Of a stretch of DNA of 64,000 bases, positions 1 to 8,690 are shown in pieces; within the stretch, counting starts at the first letter, position 1; each line of letters opens with the position of its first letter. Location of the stretch: assembly GCF_003054325.1 (NCBI RefSeq), contig NZ_QBKU01000001.1:372001-436000 (forward strand), given 5' to 3'. Position numbers and translations under genes: made by a program. The notes beneath the pieces were generated by a model, which was not told the DNA's origin, did no database searches, and saw only the letters and a list, made by a program, of their open reading frames with translations. Source of the stretch: Sulfitobacter mediterraneus (GTDB lineage: Bacteria > Pseudomonadota > Alphaproteobacteria > Rhodobacterales > Rhodobacteraceae).

Positions 1-182
1 CGCAACCGCTCGGAGTGTTCGCGGCTCTTGAAGATCTTGCCGTTATAGGCCCGTTCGCCTTCGAACACCGAAGACGCATAATGCATCGCATGGGTCAGGA
101 TATGCACATTTGCGTCACGCCAGTTGACCATTTCACCATCCAACCAGATGAAACCATCCCGATCATCATATGCTCCAGCCAT
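1..182 (-). CDS. ilvE: Branched-chain amino acid aminotransferase, N-terminal part (cut by window edge)
   Basis: Only the first 60 or so codons are in the window. The protein starts [17 protein letters not shown] and contains [19 protein letters not shown], the conserved N-terminal region of class IV PLP aminotransferases of the IlvE type, which make valine, leucine and isoleucine from their 2-oxo acids with glutamate as amino donor. An upstream in-frame ATG at 188 lies only one base from the GGAGG ribosome site, so the ATG at 182, seven bases from it, is the better start. It is divergent from the MarR/response-regulator pair at 341. The catalytic lysine lies outside the window. Confidence 0.9.
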   Translation of the reverse strand, partial: MAGAYDDRDGFIWLDGEMVNWRDANVHILTHAMHYASSVFEGERAYNGKIFKSREHSERL

Positions 183-203
183 CTGCATTCCTCCAACTTA
201 GCG

Positions 204-236
204 GGTCATTTTTCGATTGTTGCGCAAGAAATGACC
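204..236. promoter_or_regulatory. Inverted repeat upstream of ilvE
   Basis: GGTCATTT (204-211) and AAATGACC (229-236) form a perfect 8-bp inverted repeat with 17 bases between the arms, 22 bases upstream of the ilvE start. A second small palindrome, TTGCGCAA, lies at 220-227 inside it. It could be an operator for ilvE, but no regulator is identified. Confidence 0.25.
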
Positions 237-286
237 GTTTCGGACATTTAATTACGCAAAAGCTGCGATTCTCTAGCCTTTCGTCC

Positions 287-315
287 TTGGAGTGTCAACA
301 AGGCTGACGTAATGT
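287..315 (+). promoter_or_regulatory. Putative sigma70 promoter of petP-petR
   Basis: TTGGAG (287-292) and TAATGT (310-315) are separated by 17 bases and lie just upstream of the MarR-type gene. The -10 element overlaps the palindrome at 312-329, which would suit autorepression. This is pattern matching only; no transcription start is known. Confidence 0.4.
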
Positions 316-329
316 TGGCACACCAACAT
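312..329. promoter_or_regulatory. Palindromic operator candidate for the MarR-type regulator
   Basis: ATGTTGG (312-318) and CCAACAT (323-329) are perfect inverted arms around CACA. The site ends 11 bases before the start codon of the MarR-family gene and overlaps the proposed -10 element, the usual layout for MarR autoregulation. Confidence 0.45.
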
Positions 330-340
330 ATGAGGACACT

Positions 341-853
341 ATGGCAGACGGACGCGGCCCCGCAGGCAGCAGTGGCGAGAGCCTGCTTTTCCTGACCGAC
401 GAACAGCTCAGGCAGGCCATAGAGGCCATGTTTTTTGCCTATCGCGGCTTTACCGCAGACCCGGACCGTATCTTGGTGGATATGGCCTATGGCCGGGCGC
501 ATCACCGCGCCATCCACTTTATCAACCGGGCGCCGGGAACCACGGTGAACAACCTGCTGAATATTCTTGGCGTCACGAAACAGTCACTCAACCGTGTGTT
601 GCGCACCCTGATTGCAGATGGTCTTGTCGAAAGCAGGGTGGGCCGCAACGACAAACGCGAGCGGCACCTCTTTTTGACGGATGCGGGCCGCGCGCTGGAA
701 CAGACCTTGTCTGATGCACAACGCGCCCGGATGCGCACAGCATTCCGCGATGCCGGTCCCGATGCGGTGGCTGGATTTCGCACGGTATTGGAGGCGATGA
801 TGGATCCTGAAATGGGCGCGAGCTATACGCGGCTCAAGGAAAGCGGATCATGA
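341..853 (+). CDS. petP: MarR-family transcriptional regulator (PetP-like)
   Basis: A 170-aa winged helix-turn-helix protein. The helix-turn-helix is around residues 70-92 (NNLLNILGVTKQSLNRVL) and the wing around 99-112 (RVGRNDKRERHL), as in MarR proteins. Its stop overlaps the start of the OmpR-type response regulator (ATGATG), so the two are very probably translationally coupled. The pairing of a MarR-like gene with this response regulator matches petP-petR of Rhodobacter capsulatus, where PetR is needed for cytochrome bc1 and oxidase expression; the name here rests on that synteny. A GAGGA ribosome site precedes the ATG, and a palindrome just upstream suggests autoregulation. Confidence 0.8.
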   Translation: MADGRGPAGSSGESLLFLTDEQLRQAIEAMFFAYRGFTADPDRILVDMAYGRAHHRAIHFINRAPGTTVNNLLNILGVTKQSLNRVLRTLIADGLVESRVGRNDKRERHLFLTDAGRALEQTLSDAQRARMRTAFRDAGPDAVAGFRTVLEAMMDPEMGASYTRLKESGS

Positions 854-1551
854 TGGATATGGACGCCCATCTGCTGATCGTTGATGACGATGAGCGTATT
901 CGCACGCTGCTTCAGAAATTTCTGATGCGGAACGGGTTTTTGGTCACCGCCGCCCGCGATGCCGCCCATGCGCGGCGCATTCTGGCGGGGCTGGATTTTG
1001 ATCTGATCGTTCTGGATGTGATGATGCCTGGCGAGGATGGTCTGTCGCTCACCCAATCGCTGCGCGAAACGATGCAGACACCGATCATGCTGCTGACCGC
1101 CAAAGGCGAGACTGGCAACCGGATCGAAGGGCTTGAGGCGGGGGCGGATGATTATCTGGCCAAGCCGTTTGAACCCAAGGAACTGCTGCTACGTATCAAC
1201 GCCATTTTGCGGCGTATGCCTGATACCAGTGCGCAAGATGCCGCGCCCAAGGTGCTGTCGCTGGGGCCGATCCGGTATGATCTGGAACGCGGTGAAATGT
1301 GGCAGGGCGATGATCTGGTCCGGCTGACCGCCACCGAGGTGCAATTGATGAAGATCTTTGCCGCTCAGCCCGGTGTGCCTCTGAGCCGTGCCAAACTTGT
1401 TGAGGAATTGGGCCGCGATCGGGGGCAGGCGCAGGAACGTGCCGTGGACGTTCAGATCACCCGCCTGCGCCGCAAGATTGAGGACAATCCCAAACAGCCG
1501 CGCTACCTGCAAACGGTGCGCGGCGCGGGGTATATGCTGGCGCCGGATTGA
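850..1551 (+). CDS. petR: OmpR-family response regulator (PetR-like)
   Basis: 233 aa with an N-terminal receiver domain and a C-terminal winged-helix DNA-binding domain. The acidic pocket is VDDDER (11-16), the phosphoacceptor is Asp56 in LIVLDVMMPG, and Thr83 and Lys105 (LAKPFEPKE) complete the active site. The C-terminal part has the OmpR wing pattern (VDVQITRLRRKIE, VRGAGYML). The preceding MarR-type gene overlaps it by 4 bases. No sensor kinase gene is adjacent, as is also the case for petR of Rhodobacter. It probably controls respiratory gene expression, by analogy only. The start could be 850 or the next ATG at 853. Confidence 0.88.
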   Translation: MMDMDAHLLIVDDDERIRTLLQKFLMRNGFLVTAARDAAHARRILAGLDFDLIVLDVMMPGEDGLSLTQSLRETMQTPIMLLTAKGETGNRIEGLEAGADDYLAKPFEPKELLLRINAILRRMPDTSAQDAAPKVLSLGPIRYDLERGEMWQGDDLVRLTATEVQLMKIFAAQPGVPLSRAKLVEELGRDRGQAQERAVDVQITRLRRKIEDNPKQPRYLQTVRGAGYMLAPD

Positions 1552-1592
1552 TAAAAGGCGCGGGTTTGGCCAGCGCGGCAAAGGGGGGCCAG

Positions 1593-1628
1593 CCCCCCTG
1601 ACCCCCCGAAATATTTAAGGCCAAAAAG
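1593..1628 (+). repeat. Roseobacter-type intergenic repeat, copy A
   Basis: A run of C-rich sequence followed by AATATTTAAGGCCAAAAAG lies between petR and xseB. The same core is found on the minus strand at 23925-23960. A hairpin GGGGGG(1583-1588)-CCAG-CCCCCC(1593-1598) overlaps its left part and may act as a transcript end for petPR, although no clean U-tract follows. Confidence 0.6.
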
Positions 1629-1704
1629 AAAGATGACCCGCGCATCTGGCAGGCCTTTCGCTTCGCCGTTAATGTGGCCGGGAATTTGACAGAAAGGCAC
1701 TGAC

Positions 1705-1947
1705 ATGTCCGAGACATCCGTAGATGAGATGAACTTTGAAACTGCGATGGCGGAGCTGGAAAAGGTTCTGGGCCAGCTGGAGCGGGGCGATGTGGCGCTG
1801 GACGAATCTATTGCGCTTTATGAACGGGGTGCGGCGTTAAAGGCGCGGTGCGAGGCCAAGCTGAAAGAAGCCGAAGAAAAGGTGGCGGCGATTACCTTGG
1901 ACGGCGAGGGCAATCCCGTGGGGGCGAAACCTGTTGAAGGTCTCTGA
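1705..1947 (+). CDS. xseB: Exodeoxyribonuclease VII small subunit
   Basis: An 80-aa helical protein with the XseB signature: FETAMAELEKVLGQLERGD followed by LDESIALYERGAAL and KLKEAEEKV. It forms exonuclease VII with the large subunit XseA, which degrades single-stranded DNA; xseA is not in this window. The gene overlaps ispA by 14 bases, and dxs follows, the xseB-ispA-dxs order common in proteobacteria. The length is normal for the family. Confidence 0.95.
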   Translation: MSETSVDEMNFETAMAELEKVLGQLERGDVALDESIALYERGAALKARCEAKLKEAEEKVAAITLDGEGNPVGAKPVEGL

Positions 1948-2833
1948 GATAGACGGATCAAACGCACGGTTGCCGTTTCCGCAGGCCCTTGGCGCGGCGC
2001 AGGATGTCGCGGTGCATTGGATTGACGTAGCCCTCGCAAATGAAAGCAGCGATATCGCGCAGGCGATGCGCTATGCCACCCGTGGCGGCAAGGGATTGCG
2101 TGCGTTTTTGGTGTTGGAAAGCGCCCGGATCTGTGGATGCAGCGCGGCGCAGGCCGGACCGGCGGCGGGCGCAATCGAAGCGCTGCATGCCTATTCGTTG
2201 ATCCATGATGATCTGCCCTGCATGGATGACGACGACCTGCGCCGCGGCCAACCGACAGTGCACCGGAAATGGGATGAGGCAACGGCCGTTTTGGCAGGCG
2301 ATGCCTTGCATTCGCTGTCGTTTGAATTGCTTGGTGAGGTGGATTGCGACCCCGCACAGCAGATGGATCTGACTGTCAGCCTGGCCCGCGCTGCGGGCGT
2401 TGGCGGGATGGTTGGCGGACAGGCGATGGACATCGCGGCAGAGACCGCTGCACTGCCTTTAACATTGGACGAGATCACCGCGCTTCAGGCCGGGAAAACC
2501 GGTGCCTTGATCACATGGTCCGCAATGGCCGGGCCGCGTATGACCGGCACGGATGGCACCGCGTTCAAATCCTATGCAGATGCGCTTGGCCTCGCCTTTC
2601 AGATCGCCGATGACATTCTGGATATCGAAGGCGACGCAGCCGTGGTTGGCAAAGCCACGGGCAAGGATGCGGGCGCGGGCAAAGCCACTTTTGTATCGCT
2701 GCTGGGGCTGGATGGGGCCAAAAGCCGCGCCTCTGACCTGGTGCAATCTGCCTGTGATGCCCTATCTTCCTATGGAGAGGACGCCGAAACCTTGCGAGAG
2801 GCCGCTCGCTTCGTTATTGCCCGCGAGAAATAG
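1934..2833 (+). CDS. ispA: Farnesyl/geranylgeranyl diphosphate synthase (polyprenyl synthetase)
   Basis: 299 aa of the trans-isoprenyl diphosphate synthase fold. GGKGLR is near residue 51, the first aspartate-rich motif DDLPCMDDDD is at 92-101 and the second, DDILD, at about 226-230; both bind magnesium and the allylic diphosphate. It condenses IPP with DMAPP or GPP in the cytoplasm to give C15 (or C20) prenyl chains for quinones, carotenoids and lipid carriers. It overlaps xseB and is followed 21 bases later by dxs, so the pathway's first enzyme and a chain-length enzyme share a transcript. Product length cannot be fixed from sequence alone. Confidence 0.93.
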   Translation: MKVSEIDGSNARLPFPQALGAAQDVAVHWIDVALANESSDIAQAMRYATRGGKGLRAFLVLESARICGCSAAQAGPAAGAIEALHAYSLIHDDLPCMDDDDLRRGQPTVHRKWDEATAVLAGDALHSLSFELLGEVDCDPAQQMDLTVSLARAAGVGGMVGGQAMDIAAETAALPLTLDEITALQAGKTGALITWSAMAGPRMTGTDGTAFKSYADALGLAFQIADDILDIEGDAAVVGKATGKDAGAGKATFVSLLGLDGAKSRASDLVQSACDALSSYGEDAETLREAARFVIAREK

Positions 2834-2854
2834 ATCACCCGGAGGGGGGTTCAA

Positions 2855-4783
2855 ATGACCGACCGACCTGTCACCCCACTGCTGGACCGCGCCAAGCGGC
2901 CAGCTGACCTCAAACAATTCAGCGACTCTGAACTGAATACACTGGCCAGAGAGCTGCGGCAGGAAACCATTTCTGCCGTTTCCGTAACCGGTGGGCATTT
3001 GGGGGCAGGCTTGGGCGTTGTCGAATTGACCGTCGCCTTGCATGCGGTCTTTGACACACCGCGTGACAAGATCATCTGGGACGTCGGGCACCAGTGTTAC
3101 CCTCATAAAATCCTGACCGAGCGGCGCGACCGTATTCGCACCCTGCGGCAGAAGGACGGGCTTAGCGGATTCACCAAGCGCAGCGAAAGCCCCTATGATC
3201 CTTTCGGCGCCGCCCATAGCTCGACCTCGATCAGTGCGGCGCTTGGCTTTGCCGTGGCGCGGGATCTGGGCGGAAACATTCCCGAAGGGCTGGGCGATGC
3301 GATTGCAGTGATTGGCGATGGGTCGATCTCTGCCGGGATGGCCTATGAGGCGATGAACAACGCCGGACATCTGGGCAAGCGGATGATCGTTATCCTCAAT
3401 GACAACGAGATGTCGATTGCGCCGCCCGTTGGCGCAATGTCCAGCTATCTGAGCCGTCTTTATGCCGAAGAGCCCTTTCAGGACTTCAAAGCCGCAGCCA
3501 AAGGCGCAGTAAGCCTTTTGCCCGAGCCGTTCCGCGAGGGCGCGAAACGGGCAAAGGATATTCTCAAAGGCATGGCCGTTGGCGGTACCTTGTTCGAACA
3601 GCTTGGGTTCTCATACGTCGGGCCAATTGACGGCCACGACATGAACCAGCTGCTGCCTGTATTGCGCACGGTCAAGGACCGCGCCACCGGGCCGATCCTG
3701 ATCCATGTGCTGACCAAAAAGGGCAAAGGATACGCCCCCGCCGAACAGGCCCGCGACAAAGGCCACGGGGTGGCCAAATTCAATGTGGTGACGGGCGAGC
3801 AGAAAAAAGCCCCCTCAAATGCGCCAAGCTACACCTCGGTTTTTGCGCAAAGCTTGCTGCAAGAAGCGGCGGAGGACGACAAGATCTGCGCCGTGACCGC
3901 CGCGATGCCCGATGGCACCGGATTGAACCTTTTTGCAGAACGCTATCCCTCGCGGTGTTTTGATGTGGCGATTGCCGAACAACATGGCGTGACCTTCTGT
4001 GCCGCGCTTGCCGCAGGCGGGATGAAACCCTTTTGCACGATGTATTCGACTTTCCTTCAGCGCGGATATGATCAGGTTGTGCATGACGTGGCGATCCAGC
4101 GTTTGCCGGTTCGTTTTGCCATTGATCGCGCCGGATTGGTGGGCGCGGATGGCGCGACCCACGCGGGCGCATTCGATATTGCTTATCTGGCCAACCTGCC
4201 GGGATTTGTGGTGATGGCCGCCGCCGATGAGGCCGAACTAAAACACATGGTCGCCACAGCAGCGGCCCATGACAACGGTCCTATCGCCTTTCGTTTTCCC
4301 CGCGGCGAAGGGCGCGGCGTAGACATGCCAGAGCGTGGCACGCCGATTGAAATCGGCAAGGGCCGGATGATCACCCAAGGGTCCAAGGTGGCGCTATTGT
4401 CGTTCGGAACACGTCTGGAGGAGGTCGAAAAAGCCGCCGAAGCATTAGAGGCCAAGGGCATCACCCCTACGGTTGCCGATGCCCGGTTTGCCAAACCTCT
4501 GGACCGCGAATTGATCCTGTCACTGGCCGCGGATCACGAGGCCCTGATCACCATCGAAGAGGGCGCGGTCGGCGGCTTTGGCAGCCATGTTGCGCAGTTG
4601 CTTGCGGAAGAAGGCGTGTTTGACGAGGGGCTGAAATATCGCTCCATGGTCTTGCCGGACACGTTCATTGATCAAGCCAGCCCGGCAGACATGTATGCCG
4701 TGGCCGAAATGAACGCCGAACATATCGAGGCAAAGGTTTTGGATGTTCTGGGCATTGCCAGCCTTGGGGCGCAGCGGGCCTAA
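2855..4783 (+). CDS. dxs: 1-deoxy-D-xylulose-5-phosphate synthase
   Basis: 642 aa, the normal length for DXS. The N-terminal thiamine-diphosphate domain contains [20 protein letters not shown] and the [16 protein letters not shown] metal/TPP motif near residue 152; the middle domain has [17 protein letters not shown], the DRAG signature; a transketolase C-terminal domain follows. It condenses pyruvate and glyceraldehyde 3-phosphate in the first step of the MEP isoprenoid pathway. A GGAGGGGGG ribosome site precedes the ATG. Its stop overlaps the stop of the convergent ion-channel gene by 4 bases. Confidence 0.97.
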   Translation: MTDRPVTPLLDRAKRPADLKQFSDSELNTLARELRQETISAVSVTGGHLGAGLGVVELTVALHAVFDTPRDKIIWDVGHQCYPHKILTERRDRIRTLRQKDGLSGFTKRSESPYDPFGAAHSSTSISAALGFAVARDLGGNIPEGLGDAIAVIGDGSISAGMAYEAMNNAGHLGKRMIVILNDNEMSIAPPVGAMSSYLSRLYAEEPFQDFKAAAKGAVSLLPEPFREGAKRAKDILKGMAVGGTLFEQLGFSYVGPIDGHDMNQLLPVLRTVKDRATGPILIHVLTKKGKGYAPAEQARDKGHGVAKFNVVTGEQKKAPSNAPSYTSVFAQSLLQEAAEDDKICAVTAAMPDGTGLNLFAERYPSRCFDVAIAEQHGVTFCAALAAGGMKPFCTMYSTFLQRGYDQVVHDVAIQRLPVRFAIDRAGLVGADGATHAGAFDIAYLANLPGFVVMAAADEAELKHMVATAAAHDNGPIAFRFPRGEGRGVDMPERGTPIEIGKGRMITQGSKVALLSFGTRLEEVEKAAEALEAKGITPTVADARFAKPLDRELILSLAADHEALITIEEGAVGGFGSHVAQLLAEEGVFDEGLKYRSMVLPDTFIDQASPADMYAVAEMNAEHIEAKVLDVLGIASLGAQRA

Positions 4784-5583
4784 GGCTTTTTCTGCTGTTC
4801 CAGCAGCCGCGCCAACTGCCCCTCAATCACCAGCAAACGCGCGGTGACGTCATCGCGGTAGGCCCCGGTTTCGGCGTCTGCCTCTTCGTGGTGGGCGTCT
4901 TGCATGGAATTCACAATCAGACCCACCAAAAGGTTCACCACGGCAAAGGTGGTGACGATGATGAAGGGGATAAAGAACATCCATGCCAGCGGGTAAACTT
5001 CCATCACCGGACGCACGATGCCCATGGACCAGCTTTCCAGCGTCATGATCTGAAACAGGGAATAGGCCGACAGGCCCAGCGTGCCAAACCAGTCAGGAAA
5101 ACTGGACGCGAAGAGTTTGGTCGCGATCACCGACCCGATGTAAAAAATCAGCGCCATCAGGAAAAACACGGACGCCATGCCGGGCAGCGCAGTGATGAAA
5201 CCTTCGACAACCCGTCGCAGACGCGGCGCGGCAGACACAAGGCGCAGCACCCGCAGGATGCGTAGCGCCCGCAACGCCGAGAACCCCTGCGCGGCAGGCA
5301 CCAAGGACACGCCAACAATCACAAAATCAAAGATATTCCATCCATCACGGAAAAACCGCAGCCTGTAGGCCACCAGCTTGGCCGCCAGTTCCAGCACAAA
5401 GATCGCAAGGCACAGCCGGTCCAGCATCAAGATCAAACCGCCCGCCACATCCATAGCGGTCTTGGAGGTCTCAAGGCCAAGCAGCACGGCATTGAAAATG
5501 ATCACCGACATAATCGCAGTGCCAAATCTCGGTGTTTCCAGAACTGCCTGAAGTCGTTGTTGTACCGTCATATTCCTGCCCAT
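4780..5583 (-). CDS. Bacterial voltage-gated sodium channel (NavBac family)
   Basis: 267 aa with six predicted membrane segments. Segment S4 carries arginines every third residue (R105, R108, R111, R114 in [13 protein letters not shown]). The pore loop holds the selectivity filter TLESWSM at 181-187, the same motif as in NavMs and NavSp channels, and S6 follows ([19 protein letters not shown]). The C-terminus is an acidic linker plus a short coiled coil ([21 protein letters not shown]), the tetramerisation helix of the family. It should form a homotetrameric sodium channel in the inner membrane. It is convergent with dxs. Confidence 0.92.
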   Translation of the reverse strand: MGRNMTVQQRLQAVLETPRFGTAIMSVIIFNAVLLGLETSKTAMDVAGGLILMLDRLCLAIFVLELAAKLVAYRLRFFRDGWNIFDFVIVGVSLVPAAQGFSALRALRILRVLRLVSAAPRLRRVVEGFITALPGMASVFFLMALIFYIGSVIATKLFASSFPDWFGTLGLSAYSLFQIMTLESWSMGIVRPVMEVYPLAWMFFIPFIIVTTFAVVNLLVGLIVNSMQDAHHEEADAETGAYRDDVTARLLVIEGQLARLLEQQKKP

Positions 5584-5637
5584 GCCGCGTTTGCCCCTAT
5601 ATGGCGATGGCCGGGTGCCTGAACAAGCCCGCGCAGG

Positions 5638-6222
5638 TCAGAGCAGCGCAAGACCGGCAAAAACACTGAGTGCAACAGCACAATATCCCAAAAGCACGTA
5701 AACACCGTCGTGGGTCAAAAGACCAAAGACCAGCAACGCCACGGTGGCCGCCCCGACGGAGGTGACCATTGGCAGAATTTCCAACAGCGGCCAGGCCAGG
5801 GGGATCGCGGCACAGACGGCAAGGGTGATCCACCGCATCACGCCTTTTGTCAGAAATTGCAGCCGCGCTTGCGAATGACGATCGAGAAATGCGCAAGGCT
5901 TGCGCATCCAGCGTACAGCCTGATGCAGCCGTTCGGATCGCAGGCGCTGGCGCAACAAGAACTCCGGCAACCAGATCCGTTTGCGCCCTGACAGGGCCTG
6001 AACCGCCATCGTCACAATAATCATCGCGGCAAGGGTGGGCGTGCCGGGAATGCCAGACAGAGGCGACACCATCAGCAGCGCAATGAGCAGGATGAACGGG
6101 GTGATTGCCCGATCCCCAAATGGGCGCAGCAGATCGCGGAAGGACACCTTGCGGCCCTGCCCTGCCTGTTCCAAACCATCGAGCATTTCTGTCAGTCTAT
6201 GGTCTGTCTCAGGTGCGGGCAT
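5638..6222 (-). CDS. ExoD-family membrane protein (exopolysaccharide synthesis)
   Basis: 194 aa. A soluble N-terminus containing KVSFRDLLRPFGDRAI leads into several hydrophobic segments (FILLIALLMVSPLSGIPGTP, then VTSVGAATVALLVFGLL). The motif LSGIPGTPTLAA is typical of ExoD, which affects exopolysaccharide production in rhizobia; the molecular role is unknown. It lies at the downstream end of a run with a sugar transferase, epimerases and a glycosyltransferase, which fits a role in surface polysaccharide. Confidence 0.82.
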   Translation of the reverse strand: MPAPETDHRLTEMLDGLEQAGQGRKVSFRDLLRPFGDRAITPFILLIALLMVSPLSGIPGTPTLAAMIIVTMAVQALSGRKRIWLPEFLLRQRLRSERLHQAVRWMRKPCAFLDRHSQARLQFLTKGVMRWITLAVCAAIPLAWPLLEILPMVTSVGAATVALLVFGLLTHDGVYVLLGYCAVALSVFAGLALL

Positions 6223-6226
6223 AAGA

Positions 6227-7093
6227 TCAACTTGAGGTTTCCCGCTTCAAAAGGTCGGTCAGACCACTTCGATAATCGGGGTATTGCGGTTGCCAGCCCA
6301 ACGCCTCTTTGATCCGATTGTTCCTGACTTTCTTGCTTTCTGCGTAAAAGCTGCGGGCCATCGGGGTCATTTCTGCGGTTTCAAAGTCCATCGCGGGTGG
6401 CAATGGCACATCCAAAAGGGTCGCGGCAAATCCGATCACGTCTTGGGGCGGCGCGGGGTCATCATCGCACAGATTGTAGATCGAGCCGGGCTGCGGGGAG
6501 CGGATCGACAATTCCAGCGCCTGCGCAATGTCTTCCACATGGATACGCGAAAACACCTGCCCCTCTTTGATGATCCGCCGCGCGGTGCCTTTGCGGACCT
6601 TGGCGAATGGGCCGCGACCGGGGCCATAGATCCCGGCTAGGCGGAAAATATGCAGCGGCAGATCAGGGATCGACTGCCATGCGGTTTCGGCACGAACACG
6701 GGCCAATCCACGCTTGGTTGCAGGTGTCAGTGGCGTATCTTCATCCACCCAATCACCGCCATGATCACCGTAAACACCGGTTGTCGATAAATACCCTACC
6801 CAGCGCAAATGCGGTGCGGCCGCGGTGATCTGCTCGCGCAACGCGCCCAGCACCGGATCGCCCTCCGGACCCGGCCCTGCTGACACCAACACATGTGGCA
6901 CCTGCGCCAAAAGCGGCGCAATATCCGTTCCCGGCCAAAGCAAAGGTTCGACACCCGTCGCCGCAATATCATCCCGTTTGTCCGCGCTGCGCGTTGTTCC
7001 GATGATCCGCCAGCCCTGCGGGATCAGCCGGTCGGCCAATGCCCGTGCGCTGTATCCGTGGCCCAGAGAAAGAAGTGTTTTATCCATGCGCAA
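6227..7093 (-). CDS. NAD(P)-dependent SDR/epimerase of the YeeZ type
   Basis: 288 aa. Extended short-chain dehydrogenase: an N-terminal Rossmann segment (LLSLGHGYSARALADRL), then YLSTTGVYGDHGGDWVDED with a serine/threonine-rich catalytic loop, and FRLAGIYGPGRGPF. The Gly-rich loop is divergent, as in YeeZ-type proteins, whose substrate is unknown. MDKTLL at 7087 is an alternative start two codons in. It lies 4 bases upstream of the ExoD gene in the same operon. Confidence 0.8.
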   Translation of the reverse strand: MRMDKTLLSLGHGYSARALADRLIPQGWRIIGTTRSADKRDDIAATGVEPLLWPGTDIAPLLAQVPHVLVSAGPGPEGDPVLGALREQITAAAPHLRWVGYLSTTGVYGDHGGDWVDEDTPLTPATKRGLARVRAETAWQSIPDLPLHIFRLAGIYGPGRGPFAKVRKGTARRIIKEGQVFSRIHVEDIAQALELSIRSPQPGSIYNLCDDDPAPPQDVIGFAATLLDVPLPPAMDFETAEMTPMARSFYAESKKVRNNRIKEALGWQPQYPDYRSGLTDLLKRETSS

Positions 7094-7133
7094 TACCTGC
7101 CCCTTTGCGCCCGGCGCAGCAAGAGGGCAATGG

Positions 7134-7790
7134 TCATTTCCGGCGGCCCAACGCCAGCACAGACACTGTGCGGAATAGCAATCTCAGATCCAGACAAAGG
7201 CTTCGGTTGCGCTGATAAATCAGATCAAGCTTGGCCTTGCGCGGCACAAAAACACGCGCGTAAACCGCATCTGTTTCGGCCGGGGTTTGGCATTGCTGTA
7301 GGCGCCGATCCTCGGCCCTGTGGCACATAACGCTGGCCAGTCCCGTAACCCCCGGACGGCTTTGTAGGACTTGCCGATAAATTCGCGGGAACCGTTCAAC
7401 GTAACACCGAAGCGGCGGACGCGGCCCGACAAAGCTCATGTCGCCGCGCAGGATATTCCACAGTTGCGGCAGCTCATCCAATCGAAACCGCCGCAGCCAG
7501 ACGCCACTGCGTGTGACCCTGCCGTGCTTGTCCCCGCCGGTTACACCCTGATCCGCCCCGACATGGGTCATGGTCCGCAATTTCCACAATCGAAACGCAA
7601 CCTCTGGCGTTTTCATCCGCTCCGAGACAAAGAAAACCGGCCCATCTTCGGCCACCAAAAGCCACAGCAGCAAAAGCGCCATCGGAACAGCCAAAAGCAA
7701 CGCCAACAACGCGACCAACAGCAAATCAAAAAGCCGTTTGGACAAGGGCATCAAACGGCGCAGGCCTGTTGCCTTGGCCCGCTTTGCCAT
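7134..7790 (-). CDS. Undecaprenyl-phosphate sugar phosphotransferase (bacterial sugar transferase)
   Basis: 218 aa containing only the C-terminal catalytic half of the WcaJ/ExoY family. One hydrophobic helix (LLLVALLALLLAVPMALLLL) is followed by DGPVFFVSERM, RLDELPQLWNILRGDMSFVGPRPPL and a C-terminal basic segment. It would transfer a sugar phosphate to undecaprenyl phosphate at the inner face of the membrane and start a polysaccharide repeat unit. The given start overlaps the upstream epimerase by 40 bases; an in-frame ATG at 7751 would give a TGATG coupling instead and a 205-aa protein, equally plausible. Confidence 0.88.
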   Translation of the reverse strand: MAKRAKATGLRRLMPLSKRLFDLLLVALLALLLAVPMALLLLWLLVAEDGPVFFVSERMKTPEVAFRLWKLRTMTHVGADQGVTGGDKHGRVTRSGVWLRRFRLDELPQLWNILRGDMSFVGPRPPLRCYVERFPRIYRQVLQSRPGVTGLASVMCHRAEDRRLQQCQTPAETDAVYARVFVPRKAKLDLIYQRNRSLCLDLRLLFRTVSVLALGRRK

Positions 7791-8644
7791 TCCGAGACCA
7801 GCTTAACCGCGTTCACCTCTGGCACTGCATGGCCCAGCACACGGCCAAGCAAATCCACGTTCAGTGTCACGTCGGGGATCACATCAGCCGTGGCCTGCCG
7901 ATAGGACCATGGCAGCCCAGCAGCATCCAAAAGCGACCGCGCTTCAATTGCACCGCTCAGCGCCACGTTCAAAACCGGTGGCACATGCGGCACCCATGTA
8001 AGTTGACAAATCAACTTTGCCAGATCCACCCCACCAGTATAACTGCGGCGCGGAGTTGTGCCATCAGGCAGCTGGTCGATCCGCATCCCCCTGTGCCAGC
8101 CGCCAAGGATTGCATCAGCGCCTGCAACATTGCCGATGCGCAACGATGTGACAGGCTGATCCAATGCAATGCCGATGGCGTGGGCCTCTTCTTCCATCCG
8201 CAGTTTTGACCGGCCATAAGCGCTGATCGGGCAAGGGCGTGTGGTCTCGGACAATGGGCCAATCTGCCGACCATAAACCGCGGCGGAAGATGCCAGGAAC
8301 ACTCGTGGGCATCCCGCCGCCTTTGCCGCCTGTACTGCAGCGCAGGCCAGATCGCTATTCAACCCGAAATCAACAGACGGCTCTCTTGTACCCTTTGGCA
8401 CGACCCCGGCCAAACAGACCACCGCCCGTTTGCCCCGTGCCGCGGCGATGAGAGCGCTTTGGTCCAACAGCGGGTCAAATCGGACGTCACCCAATCCGAT
8501 TTGCCGGCTTTGGCTGATCAAATCATGATCCATCGGCCAATATTGGCGGCACATACGGCCCAATCGTCCACCCGCGCCAAGCACCAAAACCGGGCTTTCG
8601 CCGAGGCGATCTATCGCGGATATCACACCAGAACCATCCATCAC
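7751..8644 (-). CDS. NAD-dependent epimerase/dehydratase
   Basis: 297 aa of the extended SDR family. VLVLGAGGRLGRMC is the N-terminal nucleotide-binding loop; VFLASSAAVYGRQIG supplies the catalytic serine region and AYGRSKLRMEEEA the YxxxK pair. Likely acts on a nucleotide sugar, judging by its place between a glycosyltransferase and a lipid-linked sugar transferase. The substrate cannot be told from sequence. Confidence 0.83.
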   Translation of the reverse strand: MMDGSGVISAIDRLGESPVLVLGAGGRLGRMCRQYWPMDHDLISQSRQIGLGDVRFDPLLDQSALIAAARGKRAVVCLAGVVPKGTREPSVDFGLNSDLACAAVQAAKAAGCPRVFLASSAAVYGRQIGPLSETTRPCPISAYGRSKLRMEEEAHAIGIALDQPVTSLRIGNVAGADAILGGWHRGMRIDQLPDGTTPRRSYTGGVDLAKLICQLTWVPHVPPVLNVALSGAIEARSLLDAAGLPWSYRQATADVIPDVTLNVDLLGRVLGHAVPEVNAVKLVSEWQSGPRQQACAV

Positions 8645-8690
8645 CCCACGCTATCGGTGAAATGGTTAACAGATCATTATGTTTGGATGA

